Source: Picochlorum sp. 'celeri' (lineage: Eukaryota; Chlorophyta; Trebouxiophyceae). Taken from it: a stretch of DNA of 64,000 nucleotides. The notes under the pieces are model-generated. The model saw only the letters and a list, made by a program, of their open reading frames with translations. It made no database searches and was not told the origin of the DNA. The position numbers were made by a program, and so were the translations under genes. Location of the stretch: NCBI GenBank assembly GCA_010909725.1, contig JAACMV010000027.1, positions 620,001 to 684,000 on the forward strand. The letters are read 5' to 3'. Shown here piece after piece: positions 50,540 to 61,322 of the stretch (position 1 is the first letter of the stretch; every line of letters starts with the position of its first letter).

Positions 50540-53500
50540 ATGTCGACGAGTTTGGCTGAGGAGGAAGCTGTTGAGTTATTTAACACGATTCAGCTGGAGC
50601 ATGGGGCTGCTGAAAAGGTAGATTTCTTTGATTTCGTAATAACTACTGTATAGATACTGTGTGAACCCCTGGGGTTGCGTTATCGCGTGCAGACCAAACT
50701 ACTCAAGAGTCTTACGGAAATCGTTGTGCGGAGGGAGCCACGGTTGATCGATATTTTTGTGGGTAAGGTTTTGGAGCTGCAAATCGACAAATCGCCGGCT
50801 GTTCGGAAGGCTGTTCTCGACTTTTACGATGCATCTTTGTCTGCTGCTGTGACGGCAGACACACTCTTACTGGGAGCCGAGTGTGTTGTGTTTTTGCTTA
50901 GAGATGATAACGTAGGGACGTTGAAACGCTGCATACGTTCCCTGATATCGATATATCAGCTGACGCTAGCTTTGAGTGCGTCTATTGGTAATCAGGAGAG
51001 TGGAGAGGGAGGGACACTATGGAATAAGGTGGAGGAAGCGGTAAACATGGTTGAAAGCATGGTTGTAGATGAAAACTCCAGCACGGGTTTCAAGCTAAGT
51101 GCGGCAAAGTTTCTGGAGCAGGGTTTGATTTTCGCTTCTGGTGATAAGGTTCCGGCATGTTTACCAGTCTTGGATACACCCACTTCATTGCCATTGAAAG
51201 GGTCAATTGTATCAAAGCAGGATGCTGTGAAATCAAGCAATGGGATTTTGACATGTTTGATTAAGTTATTGAAATTTGTGAAAGGGTCTGGGAGTAGTGG
51301 ACCGTTGACGGTGAGCTGTATTCGTGTGGTTTCTACTATTTTAAAGGCTAGGCCACAGTTTGCAGGGAGAATTCTCCCTGTGCTGCTGTCATTTACGAAG
51401 GAGGAGGCATTCCAGGTGCGTATTTAGTGTTTCTAATGCGTATTGTGTTTATACAGTTATATTTAATGCGTATTTTTGCTGCAGAAGGGAGGAGAAGGGA
51501 AAGCAATAGAAGCATTAGAAGAATGCCTGAGGGCATTTGGGGAATCAGATATTTCTCTGGCAACACCGTGGCAAAAGAAAATCAGCGACGCTCTCGTTAC
51601 TATGAGCCTAGATCCACTGCAGAAGATAGTGAAGAGGTGAGACAAAATGTGCATGTAATCTTTTTGAGGCGAGACTGATCCATCAATTCACGTGCTGTGC
51701 AGGAATGAACTGAAAAGGGCCCGAGAGGGAGAACCAGACAGTGCACCCTCAGTTCGGCAGCGATCGGGCCAGGTAAGTAGAAATGATAAAATTATAGGTG
51801 AGAAAATCGAGATTCAGAATTACTTGCTTAATTATGATGCTGATGGATTGTTCCAGCACATTCATACAATATCATCAGGTGTCATAGCTGATCTTGTTCT
51901 CGATGTTCTATCTACTCTGCAACCTCCTAAGTCGTCTCATCATGCTGATCTTATATCAGATAGAGTATGTAATCTAATGATTGGCGCACTAAAGAGTGTT
52001 GGCGGTCAGGTAGATACAAAAGAGGAGGAGAATGTCCTTCCCATGAGAGTCTTCAAGGATCCTCTAACACCAATTGACATGAATGACGATATCGCATCTG
52101 AACAACGCCTGAAAGTTCTCAATCGCTTGATATCTACTACTTCTTCGTCAAACATTGAGTTGAGAAAAAGGATAATCGCTAGACTGCTGACGCTTTTTCC
52201 TGACATGGACAACTGTTGTGAGGTAACTGTCGGTGGCCTTCTCAATGACTATGTTGGCAGGCATGGCCATGAGATCCTTTGCCTGTGGCTGACCATGCTT
52301 TTTGTCGAGTTGCTAGAAAACGGAGAGGACGATGTAGAAATATCAGATCTGATATCAGGTTCACAGTATGAGCAAGTACTGCAGAGCATCATTGAGGAAA
52401 TGCGTCAGAAATTGCCTCCTACTGATAAGTCTTTGCCAAACTTGCTTCAAGAAGCTCCTGTCCTGCCTTTGAAATTGATCGAATGTCTTGTACAGTCTTG
52501 TCTCCAGGACTTGAATGGATGGGAAAGCACTGGCCTCATTGTTGCTAGAGACGTCATTTTATCCAGAGCACAAATCAGAGACAGAATACTGGAGTTGGCA
52601 CTTGAAGCATGTACGTCCACAGAGACAGAACTGCGTACAAAAGCAATTAGAATGTGCACTAATCAATTATTTGGACATGGGTCATTAGATGATAAGATTG
52701 AATCAGCTGCGCTGAATTTTCTGAAGATGCTGCCAACTGACGAATCTGATTCTGAGCAGGCAAAGGCTGACGCTGACAGGCTTTCAAGCCTTTACAGTGC
52801 ACTTTGCACAAAAAAATCTAGCTTGATAACAGAATTGTTCGCCACCTTTTGTGCATCACAGCCAGCAGTGAAGGAGGTGCTGAGTGAAAAATGTGCAAAT
52901 ATAGTTCATGTACTGGGTCCAAATGATGATACTCTGCTGGGCATTATTCAGGCATCTCCGGAGGAATACAAAGATGTAGTTATCATCGTCATCAATGCAT
53001 TATCCGAGAGTATGCCGCCAAGGGCTCTAGTGGAGAAAGTTCTGAAGTTTTTTGATACATGTCATGATCCTTTGTTGATCCTTCCAATCCTACCTAGTCT
53101 GAAGAAGCAAGAGGCAATTAAATTGATCCCATATTTAATCCTTCTACCTGTGAGCTCATTTACGGATGCCGTGAAACGACTCTGTACAACAGTGTATGAG
53201 GGGCAAAATGATCCAGTTATCACACCAGCAGAAATTCTAACAATATTGCATATGGTGGATGATAAAAAGTCTTCAACTCTCCGGCATACCATAGCAGCTA
53301 TTAATGTGTGCCTTGAAATGAGAGAATATTTCACTGCTGAAGTCCTGGCGGCATCGCTTAGCCAGCTGATCACAAGAATCCCACTGCCCCAGCTTTTCAT
53401 GAGAACTGTCTTGCAGAGTATTTCGCTGGCTCCCAAACTGAAGAGTTTCATTGTTGGGCTTCTTGGAGATCTCGTCTCAAAACAAATTTGGACGAACGGT

Positions 53501-53710
53501 ACTCAATTCAAAGGGTGGATTCTGGCAGCGCAGCAGACTGCCCCAGATTCATTCCCAGTGATAGTACGATTGCCAGCAAATATTCTGCCTCAGGCAATCA
53601 CAGGTCTGCAAAGTGACACCCAGTCGAGCCTAGCAGAATTTGCTCTTTCGGAGAAGTCTTTAGACCTATCGGATAATGCGAAAAAGATATTGTCAAGATA
53701 TAGAAGATGA
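50540..53710 (+). CDS. SYMPK: Symplekin/Pta1, mRNA 3'-end processing scaffold
   Basis: HEAT-repeat scaffold of the cleavage and polyadenylation factor and histone pre-mRNA processing. Exons 50540-50617, 50654-51415, 51485-51636 and 51703-53710 give 999 residues. The first intron is only 36 bp. N-terminal HEAT domain: GLRYRVQTKLLKSLTEIVVR, PAVRKAVLDFYDASL, ECVVFLLRDDNVGTLKRCIR, with VSTILKARPQFAGRILPVLL near the end. The C-terminal symplekin domain is clear: EVLAASLSQLITRIPLPQLF then MRTVLQSISLAPKLKSFIVG, VSKQIWTNGTQFKGWILAAQ and LPANILPQAI, ending ILSRYRR. Exon 4 has an intron-like GTAAGT...ATAG of 25 nt near 51773, kept as coding because removing it would break the frame. Confidence 0.9.
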
Positions 53711-53749
53711 ATTTACATGTTCATGGCAAAAGAATTAATTCTACTGTAT

Positions 53750-54720
53750 TCATGAAGCAGTTTCCTTCTCTTTCAAAACTTCACTGTTCACTGCATCTAG
53801 AATAGGCCGGAGATCCGAGTCTTCATATATTTTGAAATTCACAACATCGTTTTGCATGGTTAGCGTGGAAATTTCAACCTTTTCTGGAGAGAGCGTTGTG
53901 CTATCCATTGTCTTACTAAGGACTTTGATGACTAGCTTCATTGCCTGGTCCAAGCTCATATCCTCCTCATAGTCACTTTGCAAAATTCCAGTCGCGGAGG
54001 AATGATTCGCTCCAATTGAAGTTGCCTTCCAGCCACCATAGTTTCCACTGGGATCACTTTGGTACAGTTGGAAACCCTGAAGCCTATCCCAACCAGCATA
54101 CAACAAAGAGACACCAAATGGGCGCATGCCTCCAAACTGCGTGTACCCTTGCTTTGAGTCACAGATCCCACGAACCAATTGATCTACTGGAATAGGCTCC
54201 TGATATGTCAGTAGATATCGTTGCGACTGTAGGCGACACGTGTTGATCAAAATATTAGCGTCAGACGTAATGCCAGCAACAGCACATGCAACATGATCAT
54301 CAATCTTGTACATCTTCTCTCTACGAACTCCCACCGCTTTTGTATCCAACAGCTGCACACATTGAGAGTGGTTTCAAGTACCGGTACTCAAGTAGTATCT
54401 CATCGATAACATTCATACTTACCTTTGAAGTAATTCTCTTCTCAGCTCCTAGCACAATACCCTCCTTCGTCAGAATACCAACGCAGGATCCCGCATTTGA
54501 AATAGCCTCCATAGCATATCTGCAAGAAGTACATCGCGTGAAAGGGTCCTTGAACTCGATAGGCAGAAGTTTGATCAAACACGCACTCTACTTGATGTAA
54601 ACGCCCTTCAGGCGAGAACTGCAAAGAAAAAGGGAAACATGAGCTTGTTTTAAATAACACAATTTACATAAATACGTATTCACGTACGATGGTGGTTCTA
54701 GAATCGTATCTTCGAGACAT
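53750..54720 (-). CDS. PAC1: 20S proteasome subunit alpha-3 (PSMA4/PAC type)
   Basis: Outer-ring alpha subunit of the 20S proteasome core. Exons 54720-54688, 54618-54587, 54519-54423 and 54352-53750 (introns 69, 67 and 70 bp) give 254 residues. Exon 1 is [11 protein letters not shown] and the splices then give [18 protein letters not shown], the alpha-subunit N-terminal signature, which identifies the PSMA4 subtype. Further blocks: [59 protein letters not shown] and [18 protein letters not shown]. Every intron is required to restore the family sequence, giving high confidence in the small exons. The promoter should be shared with or close to the next minus-strand gene. Confidence 0.96.
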
Positions 54721-54869
54721 TTTCTTCTTCCTTGCGAAGTGGACAAGTGTCTCTTTCTCTCTCTTCTACAGTCCAAGAGATAACTTGGTTGTAGTTTTCA
54801 ATGTTATTTTCGTTATTACATGCTTCAAATATTTCAGCGCTATCAGTCGTGAATCTTGTAATGCGACGA

Positions 54870-55739
54870 TCACAACTTTTCAGCCATGGCCTCTACCAAT
54901 CCATCAAAGGTTGACGAGTCTTTGGAAATGCAGTCTATGCCTGAAATATGCAGGGTTTTCTCAACACCCCTAGCTGTGGTGGGCCCATGAGCGGCAATGA
55001 GAATATCGTGTTCCTGTATGCATTGTAGGAGTGTGTCTCTACCTACAATCTGAGATAGTCCCTGAGACTCCGCAGTCGATGTGAATGCAATGGCTTTGAT
55101 TTGGCCAGAGGTGAGCATATCAATCTCAGCGGACGAATACTTCGAGTCAGGCCCTATTCGTGTCTCATATGCAGGTACCCTGATTGGGTCCAAGCCGATG
55201 CTTTCTAAATTTGCTAGGAAGGTTGGGACAACATCAGGCTCGACCAGAGGTGCTACGACATGGGGCACAATGCATAGAGCCTTGCCCGCATTGGATTCTT
55301 TTTTAATCCTCTTAATTGATTCCACTATGCCCTGTGTGCTGGATACGTTTGGTTTCATTACACTATGGACTCCTAGTTCTCTCAAGAAATCAGCATCTGC
55401 GCCCATAGCCCATACCTCAGCATCAATGCTGTTTAGCCTGTCTATGGCCACCTGCTTGTTCCCATTTGACCAGTGATGGAACAGACTCAGAATAGCATTC
55501 TTGGATGGCAAGATCAAATAGTCACAATGGGAGAGATCCTCCATCATGAGTTTCATGTTATCAAGTGTGTCATCACAAGTCAGGTGCGTTATCTCAATTC
55601 CAGGGAGCCACACAGGACGGCCGCCAAGTCTTTGAATACTCGCCGACACTCTGTCTGCGTACTGTAGAGGAGATGTGAACAGAATTCTCTCAAATTTTAG
55701 GGGAGCATTCTTGCAACTGCAGAGACTAGTGCCATTCAC
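54870..55739 (-). CDS. hemD: Uroporphyrinogen-III synthase, start unresolved
   Basis: Closes hydroxymethylbilane to uroporphyrinogen III in tetrapyrrole synthesis, plastid in algae. 289 residues are readable: FERILFTSPLQYADRVSASI, QRLGGRPVWLPGIEIT, SHCDYLILPSKNAILSLFHH, WAMGADADFLRELGV, ALCIVPHVVAPLVEPDVVPT, GQIKAIAFTSTAESQGLSQI and ILIAAHGPTTARGVEKTLHI, which fit the weakly conserved HemD fold in order. The frame begins at a GTG (55739) and extends upstream as CRGSLRVV to a TGA without an ATG. The ATGs at 55762 and nearby are in other frames. A one-base error, or a hidden upstream exon, is needed to give a start and a transit peptide. The upstream gene's stop is only about 60 bp away. Confidence 0.82.
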   Translation of the reverse strand: MNGTSLCSCKNAPLKFERILFTSPLQYADRVSASIQRLGGRPVWLPGIEITHLTCDDTLDNMKLMMEDLSHCDYLILPSKNAILSLFHHWSNGNKQVAIDRLNSIDAEVWAMGADADFLRELGVHSVMKPNVSSTQGIVESIKRIKKESNAGKALCIVPHVVAPLVEPDVVPTFLANLESIGLDPIRVPAYETRIGPDSKYSSAEIDMLTSGQIKAIAFTSTAESQGLSQIVGRDTLLQCIQEHDILIAAHGPTTARGVEKTLHISGIDCISKDSSTFDGLVEAMAEKL

Positions 55740-55802
55740 AACTCGAAGACTTCCTCTGCATGCATAAAACAGTCAACTTAAGCTACATGAAAAATCTTGG
55801 CA

Positions 55803-57147
55803 TCAATCGCTGCTCGAAGGCATGTCGACATGCTGCAAGTAGTCCAGTGACCCTCTGAGTGACAAGTCAGGCATATCTTCATCACTCGAAGACTGCATCT
55901 CCTGTAATTCTGTTTCTTTCTCTTTCTCAAGAAGACCCAATTGTTGTTCTAATCTTCTCTTTTTAACCTTGATATCCCGCATTCGAGCAGCTTCTCGTTC
56001 GAGAACAGCAGTTGCACCAGATATCTTTGTGGGCAATTTTGATTTTGCAATCTGCTGGGCCCCGGCCTTCTTGCGCCTCTTTCCTCCATCTCGACCTTTG
56101 TTCTGCAGCATATATTGAATTTTATTACCCGCGAGAGTAACAAATCGATGGATCTCTTGCCCGAAACTGAGATCTGCAATCCCGTCGAGGTTGTATGATT
56201 CTGGAGTCTCATCTAAATCTCTATCAATCATCACATTTGAAAGAGTACTGCGGTACTTATGGCACATAGATTTAACATATTCCGTCCCCAGTCCACGCAG
56301 AGTGGAATCCAAGTGGTACCGGCATTCCCTGAGAGCTGCAGCATCTTGTATATCCAGTCCAGGAGTCATGGTAAATGACCCAGACCCATGAGCCTCTCGC
56401 CCATTCCCCACATCGACTCGTTTAAACATACAGGAAGATCCAAATGAAAACGAATTACACGTCCACATCTTGATAAACACTTGCCTAGCCTCTCCTGGAC
56501 CAGTGTCAATGAAATTGGCCATATCTGCAGATATCAACCGTATGCTAGTACTTTTATCTTCACATACTATTTCAATCTACCATCACATACCTTTTATGAC
56601 ATCAAAGTAGTCCTCGGAAACACGGATTCGTATTCCGGGGTCATGCGGCTGGGCTTCAAAGAGGCAAAATAGGCCAAATAGAGCACATGTTGTAGCCAGC
56701 TCACGCCAAGCACGTTCCAACACTCCAATATCGCAGTCACCGTGGACGTGATTCCCCTCTCTTAGTTCATTCACAATGAGTGTAATGTCTTGAGTCTGAA
56801 GATCTAAAGATGCAATCTCGAAACACGAGTCGAACAAACTCTGAAGAAAACGTTCAAAGGTCACAGTCCTGGGTTTCGCCTACGACGCAGATAAAGCATC
56901 AAACGTAGGTCAAATATTGTTGATAAAAAACGCGAACACATATGTATCGTACCGTGTATACGTATGAAAATTTTAAATCCTTCCAAGCTTGTTTGAATGT
57001 CTCAAGTGTTGCGCCCTCTCTCTGTTCTACCCCTCGAATCAAGAATAAAACAGAGAGTATGCAAATATCATGCGTGTGATCTTGTCTCAGGAGCACATTC
57101 GTGTATTTCTGAACATCTGTCGTGGTTATTCCTGTTTGGGAGCCCAT
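55803..57147 (-). CDS. SNAPC1-like protein (snRNA-activating complex subunit 1, tentative)
   Basis: Exons 57147-56953, 56879-56591 and 56524-55803 (introns 73 and 66 bp) give 401 residues. The middle part resembles the SNAPC1/SNAP43 N-terminal domain: TVTFERFLQSLFDSCFEIAS, AWRELATTCALFGLFCLFEA, QPHDPGIRIRVSEDYFDVIK and GPGEARQVFIKMWTCNSFSF. In animals and plants that subunit binds the proximal sequence element of snRNA genes. The N-terminal exon (MGSQTGITTTDVQKYTNVLL) is unplaced. The C-terminus has a basic coiled coil (MRDIKVKKRRLEQQLGLLEK) and an acidic Ser tail (SSSDEDMPDLS). Identification rests on the length, order and hydrophobic pattern, not on an invariant motif. Confidence 0.5.
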
Positions 57148-57495
57148 GCCGACAACGTTCCCATCGAACAAACCCTGGGGATTATAAGAAGCACATTACC
57201 TGAAGCAGACCATAATATAGGTTGAATATCAAGGCAGTATTGACCACCTATCTTTAAAGTTAGAATTCGACATTCCGGTCCGACCAGGTGTTTTGAATGA
57301 AAGTTTCAAAATCCCACGTTCGGAATCCGAATTCGGATATATGGGTGCAATGGTCTCAACTAGAGATGGAAACATTTAATGTATTTTCATATGAGAATAT
57401 AGTATGCGAATTGGTACTCCAGATAGCGGCAATTTGAGTATATTTTTTGTTGTTCTTGTCCTTGTAGTCGTTGAGGGCGAAAGCGAGATAGAAAC
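57148..57495. other. Divergent intergenic region, SNAPC1-like / DIS3L2
   Basis: About 350 bp without a gene; presumed bidirectional promoter. It contains GGAATCCGAATTCGGAT near 57321-57337, a partial palindrome around GAATTC. Confidence 0.4.
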
Positions 57496-60198
57496 ATGCC
57501 AAAGGCAGAAAAAAGGTCTCAGAATGGGGACAAAGCGCATAAAAATGTGGAATTAGCGCGACCTAGTTCGACGCAAAGGAAAAGGTTCAAACAGCACTTG
57601 TCAAAGAAAAAGGTTGCTGAAGGGCTCAAGGATGGAACTCTTTTCGAGGCCACTATTCGATATAATGCATCAGACACGACGCAGGCGTTTTGTACTGTCG
57701 ATGGATTATCCAAGGATGTTTTTATTAATGGAGTAGAGATGCAAAATCGGTCGGTTCATGGAGATATTGTGGTCATTCGGATTCTCCCTGAGGACCAGTG
57801 GTATGAGTCTAGTTCAGGCACTCGCGCGAGTAGTAGGAAAAATTCATCCCAGGTAGAGGTGACTTCAGACTCGGATGCTGATACTCTGAGCATGATGTCT
57901 GCGGTAAGAGGGATGTTGGAGGAAGTGAGTCTATCAGGCCCTGAGAAGATTAATGCATCAGGCATTGAGAGAATCCGTCACACGTTAGAGAATGAGAGAT
58001 GTGGTTGGAGAGCGACAGGCGAAGTTGTCTACATAAAAAAGCCTTCGGAGAGAAGGGCATCCATTGTTGGATTTGTGAGGCAAGAGAGAGAGTTGGTATT
58101 TGTTCCATCAGATTCTCGCCTGCCCAAAGGCTACATTGAAAACACAGATTTCAAATGTGACGGTAGCTCTCGTGGTATAGTAAAGAATATGGAGAACTAT
58201 TACGAGGCAAGTATTATTGCCTGGAATGAGAAGGATGGGTTTCCAAGAATAAAGGTCAAATCTATGTTGGGAAAGCCTGGGACATTGGAGACAGACATCC
58301 AAGCATTGCTGAAAGTTGAAAAGATAGACGATGGCGATTTATTTGATGAAGAAGTTTTGAAGTGTTTACCAGAGACACCTTGGAGAATCCCCCAAAATGA
58401 GTATTCTCAGAGAAGAGACTTGCGAACACATAGAATATTTAGTATAGATCCAGAAACAGCAAAAGATTTAGATGATGCCTTGTCTATTGAACCTCTTGAA
58501 CATGGCAAGTATCGCATCGGTGTGCATATAGCAGATGTATCTTACTTTGTCAAGTATGTGTCTTTATTTTGCCATTATGCTGGTGTGACTGCTACCGCCC
58601 CTAATCTATTTTGCTCTGCCTTCTCTCTGCAGGACTGGTTCAAAGTTGGATGAAATTGCACAGCAGAGGTCTACTTCGGTTTATTTGGTCGATAGAGTGA
58701 TTCCCATGTTACCACGCATGCTTTGTGAGGAGTTATGCTCCCTAAATCCTGGTACTGAGAGGCTGGCTATGTCAATTATCTGGGATATGGACAAGTCTGG
58801 TGAAATAATGTATGTGTGTTTGGTCGTTGAGCCCGCAATACCAGTAACTAGTTATATTCTTAAAATTGTTTGTAGGGATGTTTGGATTGGACGTACTATG
58901 ATAAAATCGTGTATTAAGTTGTCATACCAGCAGGCTCAAGAAGTGATTGATGAGTTTGAGTCCACTGGCAGAATTCCAAGCACATCCAAGGCAACAGAGT
59001 TACGTATTCATGGTGGGCACTCAGAGAGCGACATTTGCCATGACATCATTGACTTGCATAAAATAGCCAAGGAGATGAGAAAATCAAGAGTCGCAAATGG
59101 TGCATTAAGACTTGATAATGCCAAGGTTGCAATCAAATTGAAAGAGGGTGAGCCAGAGGACTTTTTCTTGTATCAAGTTGGCTCTGCGAATCACTTGGTG
59201 GAGGAATTTATGCTTGCTGCGAACATATCAGCCGCTACTTTTATCTCAAGTAGGTTTCCTGATCGGTCCTTGCTTCGGCGACACCCAGAACCAAACATTG
59301 AAAAATTGCAAACGACAGCATCGCTCATCTCTTCATGGGCTCAGGGTTCCCCGAGTATTGACACAGACTCTGCTGGGAGCATACAAGCATCCCTGCGCGA
59401 TCTTGCTCAATTCTACAAGGATACACCTGAAGTTTTAGAAACAATCACATTCATGTGCACCAAGCCAATGCAGATGGCTCAATATTTCAACACTGGAGAT
59501 GTAGAGATCAGAGAGCAATGGAAGCATTATGCTCTATCTGTTCCACTTTATACACATTTTACATCTCCAATTCGGAGATATCCAGATATCATAGTACACA
59601 GGCTTATTCTTGCAGCTTTGAGAAAGAAATCCAAACCCAAACTTGGCGTGGCGAGTGTCTCTGAGGTTGCAGAGCATGCGAATGAACGGAAGCTTGCTGC
59701 CAAAGTTATTCAAGAGCGTGTCACGAATCTTTATCTGGTCAAACACCTAAGAGATTATCCACGGGTGTTCATTGCAACAGTTTGTGGCTTGGGAGGACCC
59801 AGATTTTTTGACATTTATGTCCCAGACCTGGGGGTAGATATTCGAATACATGCACAAGAAATATTTTTGCCAGGCGGGAGAGGACTTCGAACAAAGTGGA
59901 TCTCAGAAAAGAGGTATGTGTAGAATAAGTAATCTTAAATTGTGTATTTGAAAAATTACACCTCGTCAAATTGCATTCATGCAGAACATTGCAATTTTCC
60001 CCCACAGACAATGGCTTGACCATCAATCGAAAGGCAAAGAGGCTCGAGCAGACAATATCAAACGCACATGCGATTGATCCTGAGAAGCTTCCTTTCGAAA
60101 TGACTCCTTTCTGCCGAGTTGCAGTGGTTGTTTATGGAAAATATGGAGAATTTGGCAATCTGGACACCTTGGCTGCGACAATATGGCTTGGTCTTTAA
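57496..60198 (+). CDS. DIS3L2: DIS3-like 2 3'-5' exoribonuclease (SOV type)
   Basis: RNase II/R-family exonuclease for cytoplasmic decay of (often uridylated) RNA, exosome-independent. Exons 57496-58553, 58633-58809, 58876-59913 and 59985-60198 give 828 residues. There is no PIN domain, which separates it from RRP44/DIS3. The CSD-type N-terminus ([40 protein letters not shown]) leads to the RNB domain: [20 protein letters not shown] with the catalytic aspartates, [68 protein letters not shown] then DIIVHRL. An S1-like end reads [20 protein letters not shown]. The stop TAA at 60196-60198 overlaps the MsrA stop. Confidence 0.94.
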
Positions 60199-61111
60199 CC
60201 ATAGCACCTAATCTTATCCTTGCAGCCCTTCTCAGCTGATTGAGGCGAGCCAAATCTACCTCCTTTTGACAGGTATTGCTGATGGTACTGCTCAGCCATC
60301 CAATATTCTGCAGCTGGCTTGATCTCCATCATAAATTCCTTTCCAGCAGTCTTCCTTGGATATGTTCCGGATTCCAGTTGCTTCTGAACCTCTGCTCGGA
60401 TCTCTTCAGCTATTTTCTTTTGCTCGTCATTGTGATAATAAATACCTGATCGATACTGTGTACCTCTGTCATTTCCCTGACGGTTCAACGTCGTAGGATC
60501 TGTTCTCTCTAACAAAACATCAACCAGCTCCCTATAGGTCACCTGTTCAGGGATATAGTACATTTGGACTGCCTCAGTGTGACCTGTGCTCCCAGAACAA
60601 ACTTCCTCGTAGGATGGGCTTGCCTTTGTCCCCTGAGTGTATCCGACAGACGTTTTTGTCACACCTGGAACCCTCTGAAAAGCCAGCTCGATTCCCCAGA
60701 AACACCCCTGCACAATCCACATTCACATATTTCACTGACAATCCATCAAAACTATCATCCAAGTACACGTACACCTGCAAATGTGGCAATTTCTTGTCCT
60801 GGTGGTGCTTGAGCCGGTGCCAACTCTGTTCCTGGCCTCGCATTCCTAGCCCACGCAAGGATATCGTCATTCTTACCCTGCATCGTTAATGCACTGGATG
60901 TAGCGATTTATATATACGGCCTTGTGGACAAATTTACTCGTACCTTGTCTCCTTCAGACTTGTTACCACCAAATATTTTCCCGAAAAAACTCATTGGAGT
61001 TGCTTGCCTTGCTGCTCTTTGAGACACGCGAATTCCTCTCTGATGCGCGTATAAGACACGAGTACTGGTTTTATGTGTAAAATTGAGTGCTTGATATCTC
61101 ATTTTAAGCAT
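60195..61111 (-). CDS. msrA: Peptide methionine-S-sulfoxide reductase A
   Basis: Reduces methionine-S-sulfoxide in oxidised proteins. Exons 61111-60944, 60877-60775 and 60707-60195. Exon 1 is a basic presequence ([20 protein letters not shown] ... [15 protein letters not shown]) for plastid or mitochondrion. The catalytic motif is [17 protein letters not shown], then [51 protein letters not shown] and a C-terminal [10 protein letters not shown] with resolving cysteines. Exon 2 ends in phase 1 (ATFAG) but exon 3 begins GGGTGT, so the join is one G too long for the universal GCFWG motif. Either one G of the run at 60705-60707 is an error or an unusual splice is used. Total length is otherwise normal. 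Confidence 0.88.
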
Positions 61112-61322
61112 TTAAAGTGCAGGCTAGAGATAGGAATGACAGTAATTTGAAGGGATCCGGAACACATGATGAACCAGAACCTTCCAGACATGGCCTGTAG
61201 GCCATACACATCCATGTGTTGTTGAGTGGTTTAGAGCTATCACGCATCCACCAGATCTCATTTACATATATTCCTAGTACGTTCGGAGTCATATATGTGC
61301 CAGTGGGTACAGTATTTTTGAC

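Noticed and set aside
51773..51797. Additional 25-nt intron in symplekin (GTAAGT...ATAG)
   Set aside because: 25 nt is too short for splicing and not a multiple of three; removing it breaks a long open frame.
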